64,000 nt of DNA, from assembly GCA_965203865.1 (NCBI GenBank), contig OZ241916.1, forward strand, positions 2,914,001 through 2,978,000, read 5' to 3'. The position numbers were made by a program, and so were the translations under genes. Positions 9,789-16,853 of the stretch are shown here, one piece after another; the first letter of the stretch is position 1; each line of letters begins with the position of its first letter. The notes under the pieces are model-generated. The model was not told where the DNA came from and made no database searches. It worked only from the letters and a program-made list of their open reading frames with translations. The DNA comes from G965200765 sp965203865. GTDB lineage: Bacteria; Pseudomonadota; Gammaproteobacteria; Arenicellales; JAJDZL01.

Positions 9789-10283
9789 TTGAACATTAGC
9801 CCAGGCATGACTCCTCAACGCGGGATTATCGTCGCCATGACCCTGGACGGTGTAATTGGTCTGGACGGGTCGATTCCTTGGCATTACTCTGCCGACCTGA
9901 AGCGCTTCAAAAAAACAACTCTGGACTCCACCGTAATAATGGGACGACACACTTGGGAGTCCCTCCCGATTCGTCCACTGCCGCAAAGACAGAATATCGT
10001 AGTTGCCAGCAGTCTTGATTCTGATGTTGAACACTATCCGTCCATTCAGGAAGCAATGAACAATGCGACGAATCCAACCCTCTGGTTCATCGGGGGAGCA
10101 AGGATATACGAGGAGGCTGTAAACTACTGCGACAGAATGGATATAACAATTGTTCCTGATCGTATCAAGGCATCAAACAGCGTCAGGTTTCCACAAATTG
10201 ACTGGTCAGCGTGGCATGAATCATCAACAACGATTTTTGAAGATGACCCTCGTCTCCGCCATCAAGTCTACACAAAACTATAG
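9789..10283 (+). CDS. folA: Dihydrofolate reductase
   Basis: 164 residues from a TTG at 9789; an ATG at 9807 would also serve. The duplicated fragment at 9109 has ATG at the TTG position, which favours the longer form as ancestral. It reduces dihydrofolate to tetrahydrofolate with NADPH, closing the cycle opened by ThyA. Typical motifs: IVAMTLDGVIG, SIPWHYSADLKRFK (substrate-site region), VIMGRHTWESLP, and WFIGGARIYEEA (cofactor loop). Length is normal for bacterial FolA. It has been separated from thyA by the insertion at 9213-9780. Confidence 0.95.
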   Translation: MNISPGMTPQRGIIVAMTLDGVIGLDGSIPWHYSADLKRFKKTTLDSTVIMGRHTWESLPIRPLPQRQNIVVASSLDSDVEHYPSIQEAMNNATNPTLWFIGGARIYEEAVNYCDRMDITIVPDRIKASNSVRFPQIDWSAWHESSTTIFEDDPRLRHQVYTKL

Positions 10284-10317
10284 ATACAGCAATTCTGGAC
10301 GAGCGCTTGTGAAACTT

Positions 10318-11271
10318 CTACTGTTTCATCAGGCACTGAAGATGCGTCGCAACGCATTGCGACAGAGCGTTAAGATCGTACCCGCCTTCCAGAAGAGCAA
10401 TCAACCGGCCTTCGGCATATTTGTCCGCCACCTCCATCAATCTGTCACTCATCCATCCGAAACATTCTGTACTTAGCTGAATCTGTCCAAGCGGGTCTGC
10501 AGCGTGCGCATCAAAGCCGGCTGAAATTAGTACTGCATCCGGCTTGAACTTGTCTATTGCTGGCATAATTCGCTCCTGAAAAGCATCTTCGTATCTGGAG
10601 TCATTCGAGCCGGCAGACATTGGACAGTTCACCGTTGCATTCGCGCCTTTCCCTGTGCCGGTTTCACTGTAAGAGCCGGTTCCGGGATAGTAGGGGTATT
10701 GGTGCAGGCTTGCAAACAACACTGTGGGGTCGTCCTCGAACGAATGCTGAGTTCCGTTTCCGTGGTGAACATCCCAGTCCAGAATCAGTATTTTTTCCAA
10801 ACTGTATTGTTCCTGCAGATACCGCGCGCTGATTGCAATATTGTTAAACAGGCAAAATCCCATTGCATGGGAAGACTCTGCATGATGCCCCGGCGGCCTT
10901 GACAAGGAAAATCCATTGGCAATTTCGCCGCGCATCAAGCTGTCTACAAGCTCCAGTGCGCCGCCGGTAGCCAGGCGAGCAACATTGTACGACTCTTTGC
11001 TAATGCGCACATCCGGGTCGTCCAGCATATGCGATTCAGACTGGCACATGTCCCGGGCATGGTCAACATAGTCCGGCTTGTGAATTCTTTCTATCCACTC
11101 GCGCTCGGCAAGCCGAGGTTGAATTTGATGCAATTCTTCAAACCATGGTTGAACTTGCAAGTAATCCATTGCAGCGGTCAACCGACTACTGTTTTCCGGA
11201 AATCTGTTGCCTGTATTGTGGTTAAGAAATCGCGAATCGTAAACAAAGCCTGTCTTTGGCATAGTTATCAT
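10318..11271 (-). CDS. Histone-deacetylase-family amidohydrolase
   Basis: About 317 residues from the ATG at 11271 (MITMPKTGFVYDSRFLNHNTG); the open frame extends to 11358 but the extra N-terminus has no family similarity. It belongs to the zinc arginase/deacetylase superfamily. Seen motifs: RPPGHHAE, the zinc-binding DWDVHHGNGTQ, SAGFDAHAADPLGQ (second metal Asp and substrate region), and LEGGYDLNAL. Bacterial members remove acetyl groups from polyamines, acetoin-related compounds or other small amides; the substrate here cannot be told. It is transcribed towards folA, with only 34 bases between the stops. Confidence 0.9.
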   Translation of the reverse strand: MITMPKTGFVYDSRFLNHNTGNRFPENSSRLTAAMDYLQVQPWFEELHQIQPRLAEREWIERIHKPDYVDHARDMCQSESHMLDDPDVRISKESYNVARLATGGALELVDSLMRGEIANGFSLSRPPGHHAESSHAMGFCLFNNIAISARYLQEQYSLEKILILDWDVHHGNGTQHSFEDDPTVLFASLHQYPYYPGTGSYSETGTGKGANATVNCPMSAGSNDSRYEDAFQERIMPAIDKFKPDAVLISAGFDAHAADPLGQIQLSTECFGWMSDRLMEVADKYAEGRLIALLEGGYDLNALSQCVATHLQCLMKQ

Positions 11272-11471
11272 GGCTCCCGAATGTGCTTGTATGAAATTTG
11301 AATTGTGCAGATTTACCGCAATACCATAACACAGTGCACCAATCCGGCACGTGAACAAAAATTTATTTTGGAAACAGGTAAATCTTCGAAGACGAAGATT
11401 GAAGTTGAAGGTTTACATGCATTGATTTATTTCAGCGATAACAATGCAACCCATATAATCCTTGCCAGAGT

Positions 11472-12239
11472 ATGAAGATTCTTTTAATTAATCCTAACAC
11501 CACCAGCATGATTACCGACCGTGCACTCGATGCGGCGCGCTTGGTTGCATCGCCCGATACAGTCATTGAAGGAGTGACCGGGCATTTCGGTGCTCCCATC
11601 ATTAACAGCATGACAGACAACGCCATCGGCACCTTCTGTGCAATTGAACTGGCCGCCAGGCATTATCGCGACTACGACGCAATTGTGCTTGCCGTATCGT
11701 TTGACACAGGACTCCACGAACTGAGAGAAATGCTGGATATTCCTGTAGCGGGAATGAGCGAATCAGCGATGCGCGAGGCTAGCCGACTTGGAAATCGATT
11801 CGCACTCGTTTCGTTTGGGGCACGAACAAAGCCCCTATACGAGAATCTGTCCGTTCGATACGGGAAGCAACCACAGCTTGCGAGTGTCAGGTGCATTGAA
11901 AATCTTGCACCGTCCCAGATGAGCGACATTGATTATTTGGCAGAGTGCGTCGCTGCCGAGCTGCATGAAGCTGTTCAATACGACAATGCTGATGTGGGGG
12001 TGCTTTGCGCTACGGTATTTACAGGGCTGGGTGAAAAAATGAATATTGATATTCCGGTAGTGGACGGAATAACGGTAGCAATTCAAGAATTGGAAATGTC
12101 GCAGAACCACCCGGACATTCTTGATGCGCTGACCAGTTCGGATTATCCAGAGAGAAAAACTCTTGGATGTGTTTCCGATGAGCTGAATAACTTGTATATG
12201 AATTTTCCGGCTGAAAAGAACACTTCTTTAAAAAATTGA
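11472..12239 (+). CDS. Asp/Glu/hydantoin racemase-family protein with one catalytic Cys replaced
   Basis: 255 residues. N-terminal INPNTTSMIT is the family signature. These enzymes invert a carbon using two cysteines, one per lobe. The second-lobe Cys is present in GVLCATVFTGL. The first-lobe position, usually in a C-F-x-D-x-G context, reads AVSFDTGL, so a serine stands there. It may be a racemase with altered chemistry, a decarboxylase-type relative (arylmalonate decarboxylase uses only one Cys), or an isomerase. A TATAAT at 11454-11459 lies just upstream of the start. The gene converges on the SIS gene with 5 bases between stops. Confidence 0.75.
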   Translation: MKILLINPNTTSMITDRALDAARLVASPDTVIEGVTGHFGAPIINSMTDNAIGTFCAIELAARHYRDYDAIVLAVSFDTGLHELREMLDIPVAGMSESAMREASRLGNRFALVSFGARTKPLYENLSVRYGKQPQLASVRCIENLAPSQMSDIDYLAECVAAELHEAVQYDNADVGVLCATVFTGLGEKMNIDIPVVDGITVAIQELEMSQNHPDILDALTSSDYPERKTLGCVSDELNNLYMNFPAEKNTSLKN

Positions 12240-12244
12240 TTGAC

Positions 12245-12838
12245 TCATTCGTTTTTCAGGCGAGCCTGCTTTCCAAGGTAGCCGCCGTGGTGACGAAGTC
12301 CGTAGTCGTGTCTTGTGATTCCTTTTTGCGTCATTAAAACAAGTGCAAGCGCGTCGGCTATGGCATTCATTACTGCAATACTGGCCGTAGGAGTCAGCCC
12401 CAATGGGCATGGCTCCTGAATCACACCCATTTCCAGAATCAGGTCGCAGTGCTGACGCAACTCGGAATCCGGGTGAGATGTAATACCGATTACTTTTTCC
12501 AATCCAATATGCTTGCCAAGTTCAAGCATTTCAATCACTTCTCGAGTTTTGCCGCTCGTGGAAAACGCAACCATGCAATCCTTTTCAGAGATTACCCCGA
12601 GATCCCCGTGAGCCGCTTCGCCAGGGTGAATATATACAGCAGGCGTGCCGGTGGAGCATAGTGTCACAGCAAATTTTTTTGCTGCAAGACCCGCCTTCCC
12701 CATACCGGTTGACAGAATTTTACCTTGGCAATTCTCCAGAATTTCAACTGCCTTCACAAAAGAGTCGTTGACTTCCACTGAATTTATGGCTTTGGCCTCA
12801 GAGTCAAGTATTTTCTTGATTTGGTTACTTGTCTTCAT
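12245..12838 (-). CDS. KdsD-like SIS-domain sugar-phosphate isomerase, without CBS domains
   Basis: 197 residues. A single SIS domain: ILSTGMGKAGLAAKKFAVTLCSTGTPAVYIHPGEAAHGDLG and VAFSTSGKTREVIEML match arabinose-5-phosphate isomerases (KdsD/KpsF/GutQ), which make the KDO precursor for lipopolysaccharide. Those proteins are about 320 residues with two CBS domains at the C-terminus; here the protein ends after ARLKNE with no CBS. Short SIS-only forms exist, so it need not be broken. Its first 53 codons and upstream region are duplicated at 14977-15398. Confidence 0.8.
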   Translation of the reverse strand: MKTSNQIKKILDSEAKAINSVEVNDSFVKAVEILENCQGKILSTGMGKAGLAAKKFAVTLCSTGTPAVYIHPGEAAHGDLGVISEKDCMVAFSTSGKTREVIEMLELGKHIGLEKVIGITSHPDSELRQHCDLILEMGVIQEPCPLGLTPTASIAVMNAIADALALVLMTQKGITRHDYGLRHHGGYLGKQARLKNE

Positions 12839-13102
12839 TCGATTTGAATCAGTTTACAGATTGTCATTTAACCTTGAGTACACTCGCTAATCAATTTAAT
12901 TCAAATTCATCGGCAGTACTGAACTATGATTGCAGCACACCGCTGCGAGTCAAAAGGCTATTGTAGTTTTTAGAATTGTAATTCAACAGGTACGTGGGGA
13001 TGCCGATGAATAGAATATTTGTCATTTTTACTCAAGCATCAAGTTTTGCAATAAGTTTCAAAGTGAATGTGCAGAACCCCTCGTATTTCTCATTCGGATG
13101 CT
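12681..13102. repeat. 422-bp direct repeat, copy A (SIS gene 5' end and upstream)
   Basis: Nearly identical to 14977-15398. It covers the first 53 codons of the SIS gene and about 264 bases upstream. Copy A breaks off at 13102, where copy B continues into the remnant of an MNT nucleotidyltransferase gene. The two copies bracket the 13103-14976 insertion. Confidence 0.9.
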
Positions 13103-13152
13103 GGTCTCAGAATACTTTGATATATTGTATTGCCAATTTCAAAATTATCTTT

Positions 13153-13335
13153 CATGCATCTAACCATAAGTAAGGAAAATCCGAATCGGCACATGCTCAA
13201 CAGTGGTCTGCAGAGTTCATTCCAGCAACTGAGGTTTCCATTAGCAGCTATTAAAGGGGAAAACAAACTCGCCAGCGTGCCAATCTGGACCGTTTTGTTG
13301 TATTATTCGACAACCCTTTAATAGTTAGAGGCATG
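13153..13335 (+). mobile_element. MITE-like element, copy 1
   Basis: 183 bases bounded by CATGCATCTAACCATAAG on the left and an inverted match ending TAGTTAGAGGCATG on the right. It is similar along its length to 16337-16521. Flanking bases share only TTAT, so no clean target duplication remains. No transposase is encoded. A 60-codon open frame (MHLTISKEN...) is conserved in frame with copy 2, which could be chance at this length. Confidence 0.7.
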
Positions 13336-13383
13336 TTATATAATTTGAATGCAGCTAGATTTCCAACGGATGGAGGTGATTTG

Positions 13384-14487
13384 ATGCAACGTGTTGAATA
13401 TCTAAAGATAAGCCTAGATGAAGCCCGCTTTGACAAGGGCAATATACCCTCGGACGTTCAAAAATTACTTAATTGTGTCAGAGATTTTTTTGGGGAAATT
13501 GCCAAGTGGAGATTTGAATTGGACAATCTGGACAAGGATATTGCCTCAGAAAAAGAATTTTTAGAATTAATTAGAAATCTGGAATCTGCACAATCAAATC
13601 AAGAAAGTCTTGAAAAGAATGAAAATGAATTTTCCACCTGTTTTGAGTTGGCTAAGAGAGACTTTATTGAAATAATAAACTCGGCAAATCGAAATAAAGT
13701 TGTAGAAAGTGTAGTTCCATTTGAAATTTTAAAATTGTTCGAGAAAGAAAGAAGTTTTCGTGTAGATAAAACAATAAAACTTGAATTTCATCAAAATTCT
13801 GAGCCAATTCTATTCACGAGAGAGGCATATCTGAGAATTGTTGAGGTATTGTCAAATGATTTCAAGTTTGGAGAATTTTTAATTCGGTGTACAGTATCGA
13901 AAATTGACAAAGACAGTATGACCATTCATTTACTTTTTCCAAACGGAAAAAGACTGGTTGGAGCAATATCCCATCGACATCTGGAAGTTTTAATCAATGG
14001 TAAAAAGGGCAACGAGATCAAACTGAATGTAATGGTTGAAGGTTCAGGGATGTACAATGCTGACGGCGAATTAATTCGTGTTGAATCAATAAAAGAAATT
14101 ACTCCGTTTGACCTATCTGATGTTCTAACCCGCCTGGATGAGTTTCGTGATTTGAAAAAAGGCTGGCTAGACGGGGAAGAAGGCGTACCACCAAGTTTCG
14201 AAGGTTTGGATTGGCTGTCATCGTTGATTAAGAACAAATTTCTGAGCGACGTGCCATTACCCTATACTTATCCCAAACCCGATGGTGGAATACAGCTAGA
14301 ATGGTCGTTTCCTAATAGTATTGATGCAGACTTGGAAGTGGATTTAATTTCTCATACTGGTTTATGGACAAATTACGATATGTCAAACAATTGCAACCCC
14401 ACTACACAAAAACTTGCACTGGACGAAAATAATGACTGGACATGGTTGATAGAAAAAATCAAGTCACTGAGTGAGGTTCGCGTTTGA
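13384..14487 (+). CDS. Conserved protein of unknown function, first gene of a two-gene module
   Basis: 367 residues from the ATG at 13384, chosen because GGAGGTGATTTGATG gives an ideal ribosome site; the in-frame ATG at 13333 lies in the MITE end. The N-terminal half is predicted helical or coiled-coil with many Lys and Glu. The C-terminal part (from about residue 255) reads RLDEFRDLKKGWLDGE...PLPYTYPKPDGGIQLEW...LEVDL. I recall this module from many bacterial genomes as an unnamed pair, always with the next gene. The same GW..GE / P.P / DGG / VDL pattern recurs in the 15854-16300 protein. No enzymatic motif is seen. AT-rich codon use and the island setting suggest transfer. Confidence 0.75.
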   Translation: MQRVEYLKISLDEARFDKGNIPSDVQKLLNCVRDFFGEIAKWRFELDNLDKDIASEKEFLELIRNLESAQSNQESLEKNENEFSTCFELAKRDFIEIINSANRNKVVESVVPFEILKLFEKERSFRVDKTIKLEFHQNSEPILFTREAYLRIVEVLSNDFKFGEFLIRCTVSKIDKDSMTIHLLFPNGKRLVGAISHRHLEVLINGKKGNEIKLNVMVEGSGMYNADGELIRVESIKEITPFDLSDVLTRLDEFRDLKKGWLDGEEGVPPSFEGLDWLSSLIKNKFLSDVPLPYTYPKPDGGIQLEWSFPNSIDADLEVDLISHTGLWTNYDMSNNCNPTTQKLALDENNDWTWLIEKIKSLSEVRV

Positions 14488-14858
14488 ATAACCAAACCTT
14501 GCTTCTCAGGCAAGTGCATCCAAATTTTATAGACAAGGGCATTATTACCAGACAAGTTTTTCAACCCACAAGAACAAATCCTCAACTATCCGTTTATGAT
14601 GGCGACCAAATTAATGCTGAAGATTCCTGGATACACTTCACACAAAAATTACATCGCCTCTCTAGGGGCGTGGTCGCAGTATCTGTTGAAGAGTGCAGTT
14701 CGATAGAAGCACTTGAAGTTAAACCTGACCCGGGCGAATTTCCAGAACATGCGTTAATTTCCTTTGTTGAAAAATTTTCCAGAAGCGAATTGAAGAGAAT
14801 TTCGACATTTCTTCAGAGTAAAGCACATCAACGAGGTTGGCTATACAAGCCTCAGTAG
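14484..14858 (+). CDS. Conserved protein of unknown function, second gene of the module
   Basis: 124 residues from a TTG that overlaps the previous stop (TTGA), so the two are translationally coupled. The protein begins NNQTLLLRQVHPNFIDKG and contains QPTRTNPQLSVYDGDQI, VVAVSVEECSSI and PDPGEFPEHALISF, a pattern I recognise from a widespread unnamed family paired with the upstream gene. It has no membrane segment or catalytic signature. A function in conflict or mobile-element biology is conceivable from its patchy occurrence, but nothing in the sequence proves it. Confidence 0.75.
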   Translation: MNNQTLLLRQVHPNFIDKGIITRQVFQPTRTNPQLSVYDGDQINAEDSWIHFTQKLHRLSRGVVAVSVEECSSIEALEVKPDPGEFPEHALISFVEKFSRSELKRISTFLQSKAHQRGWLYKPQ

Positions 14859-14910
14859 TTCTTACTTACATGCTTTGGTAACCTGTTTCTGAACTTCGTC
14901 ACGTAATACC

Positions 14911-14976
14911 CATTATTGATGAGTTTGTGTTCCGCTTCAATCGCCGATTCTGGGAACCCCAGTTGCTGGACCGATT
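14911..14976 (+). pseudogene. IS1595-type transposase C-terminal fragment
   Basis: Translates to IIDEFVFRFNRRFWEPQLLDRLLR, the conserved end of IS1595-family transposases, and matches the fragment at 63360-63593. It is cut off exactly where the 422-bp repeat copy B begins (14977), marking a recombination junction. Confidence 0.75.
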
Positions 14977-15398
14977 GCTGCGAGACCCGCCTTCCCCATA
15001 CCGGTTGACAGAATTTTACCTCGGCAATTCTCCAGAATTTCAACTGCCTTCACAAAAGAGTCGTTGACTTCCACTGAATTTATGGCTTTGGCCTCAGAGT
15101 CAAGTATTTTCTTGATTTGGTTACTTGTCTTCATTCGATTTGAATCAGTTTACAGATTGTCATTTAACCTTGAGTACACTCGCTAATCAATTTAATTCAG
15201 ATTCTATCGGCAGTACTGAACTATGGTTGCAGCACACCGCTGCGAGTCAAAAGGCTATTGTAGTTTTTAGAATTGTAATTCAACAGGTACGTGGGGATGC
15301 CGATGAATAGAATATTTGTCATTTTTACTCAAGCATCAAGTTTTGCAATAAGTTTCAAAGTGAATGTGCAAAACCCCCGCATTTCTCATTCGGATGCT
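14977..15398. repeat. 422-bp direct repeat, copy B
   Basis: Counterpart of 12681-13102. It contains the first 53 codons of a truncated SIS gene on the minus strand (ATG at 15134), fused at 14977 to an IS1595 fragment. To the right it continues into the MNT gene remnant, so copy B keeps the ancestral right flank while copy A keeps the ancestral left flank (intact SIS gene). Confidence 0.9.
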
Positions 15399-15593
15399 CA
15401 ATTCAGCGAGCTGTCGTTGATTTCAATCTATGCGGCGATGGAGCTGGTTGAGAAAAAACTGGACCGGCGAATCAATCCGACCCTTTACAAGCCTGCTGAC
15501 TTTCGAGAACGAATGTCGAGAAAGGCAGAATTTGTTGTCCGTGTCCTGAATCGCCCGCATATCATTCTTGTGGGCACTCTCAATGACTCGTAA
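15395..15593 (+). pseudogene. Remnant of MNT-type nucleotidyltransferase (antitoxin-like)
   Basis: The frame encodes ELSLISIYAAMELVEKKLDR, then INPTLYKPADFRERMSRK and FVVRVLNRPHIILVG. This is the C-terminal half of the minimal nucleotidyltransferases whose genes sit before HEPN genes, where the family pattern is LGRxINPTxYxPxEFxxR...RVLxGPxIxLIG. The N-terminal half with the GSxxxG and DxD catalytic residues is missing, replaced by repeat sequence. The stop at 15591-15593 overlaps the start of the next frame by 11 bases, as in intact pairs. Confidence 0.65.
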
Positions 15594-15813
15594 GGAACTC
15601 GACAATCTTGTACAGATTGGGCAATTAAAGCAGGCAAGTGTTACAAAGCGGAACTTTTCAACTTTGATTCATTCGAACTGGTCCACGTTTATAGTCCCAA
15701 TGACTATAGATTATAATAATGATAGAAGTAAGTCATTATTGGACCAGAAGCCTATATTTGACTTTTTGCAAATTGACAAAAAATTATTCTGGAAAGAGAT
15801 TTGTTTACTATAA
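15583..15813 (+). pseudogene. Remnant of HEPN-domain partner
   Basis: From the ATG at 15583 the frame reads MTRKELDNLVQIGQLKQ, the typical start of HEPN proteins encoded directly after an MNT gene. Similarity fades after about 20 residues (FSTLIHSN) and the rest is not recognisable. The HEPN RxxxH ribonuclease motif is absent, so the toxin is presumed dead. Confidence 0.55.
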
Positions 15814-15853
15814 ATCGGGGAAGTGCCTGTATTCATGCAGTACTGACCACAAA

Positions 15854-16300
15854 ATGCGAATCATCATGAGAAAAAACCAGGACAGTTTGCCTGCTACCGA
15901 CAACCCGGTACTTGGACCAAGGACACTTGCTCCACCGCCAAAGCTATCGCCTACTCAACAACTGCTTATGAAATTGGAAGCTTATCAGAACATGCCAGAA
16001 GACGAGCGATGGCCACCTGCGAAGTGGCCTGAAGAGAAAGCATTTGAAGATGCCTATAACTTCATCCAGCACCTTGATCTCAATTCAGTTCCTATGCCGA
16101 TTATCACCTTGGCTGATGATGGCGAGGTTAATTTTTTTTGGAAGAATGCCTCTGTCCATGTTGACCTTGGTTTCTATGGAACAGGTACTTACTCCTACTT
16201 TGCCTGCCATACAGACGGGCGCAAATTTATTGGCGAAGTTGAACCGGCTCGGAAAGGATTACCTTCCGAGGTGATTCAGCTATTCCGAGAGGTCAAATAA
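15854..16300 (+). CDS. Small protein of unknown function related to the C-terminal domain of the 13384 gene
   Basis: 148 residues from the ATG at 15854 (15866 also possible; no strong ribosome site for either). A Pro-rich start is followed by a domain reading VPMPIITLADDGEVNFFWKN, VHVDLGFYGTGTYSYFA and GEVEPARKGLPSEVI. The alternation of PxP, DGE, W and VDL matches the C-terminal domain of the 13384-14487 protein, so the two probably share a fold. I recall similar short unnamed proteins encoded near the same module in other bacteria. Codon use is ordinary and the frame looks intact. Function unknown. Confidence 0.65.
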   Translation: MRIIMRKNQDSLPATDNPVLGPRTLAPPPKLSPTQQLLMKLEAYQNMPEDERWPPAKWPEEKAFEDAYNFIQHLDLNSVPMPIITLADDGEVNFFWKNASVHVDLGFYGTGTYSYFACHTDGRKFIGEVEPARKGLPSEVIQLFREVK

Positions 16301-16336
16301 ACTGGTTAAAGCTTACGTATGGCAGATTTAACGAAA

Positions 16337-16521
16337 CATGCCTCTAACTATAAGTAAGGAAAGCCAGAATCAGCACATGAACAACTGCGGTTTGCGGCAT
16401 TCGTTCCGGCCGCTGAGGGTTTCAGTAGCGGATATTGAAGGGGAAAACAAACTCGCCAGCATACTCATTCAGACCGTTTCGTTGTATGATTCGACAACCC
16501 TTTATAATAGTTATAGGCATG
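16337..16521 (+). mobile_element. MITE-like element, copy 2, with 8-bp target duplication
   Basis: 185 bases starting CATGCCTCTAACTATAAG and ending with the imperfect inverse TTATAATAGTTATAGGCATG. Perfect 8-base direct repeats TAACGAAA flank it (16329-16336 and 16522-16529). No transposase is encoded, so it must have been moved in trans. A 71-codon frame starts in the left end and runs out through the right end. Confidence 0.85.
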
Positions 16522-16555
16522 TAACGAAAAATCAGCATTGTGTCACTCAGTAGGC

Positions 16556-16853
16556 CGGATTCATTCTCTAGCCGCAAGAATCATTTTAAAATGCCGGTAG
16601 GTGAATGACAGTTCAGCAGGTTTGGTTTAGCTGAAGTGGCGTAAAAGGTGGCATGAAGGAAGGTTGGTTTCCAGAGATATAGAGCTGTACATTTTTGTCC
16701 CTGTTCCAAGTATTTACGCCTGCAATCAAACCCTCAAAATCATTAATTTCACCTCAATAAAGAACATGACATCTTGATTTTCTTGTCCTCAAGGTATGAA
16801 AATTTTGTTAAACTAAGTTGTTGAGCAATCCGTTGGACTAAAAGATTTCTATT
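16556..16853 (+). other. Intergenic region upstream of the kinase-receiver-methyltransferase operon
   Basis: About 300 bases with no gene seen. It must hold the promoter for the three-gene operon, since the next gene boundaries are tight. A TTGTCC at 16784 with TATGAA or GTTAAACT downstream is a weak candidate only. Confidence 0.4.
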
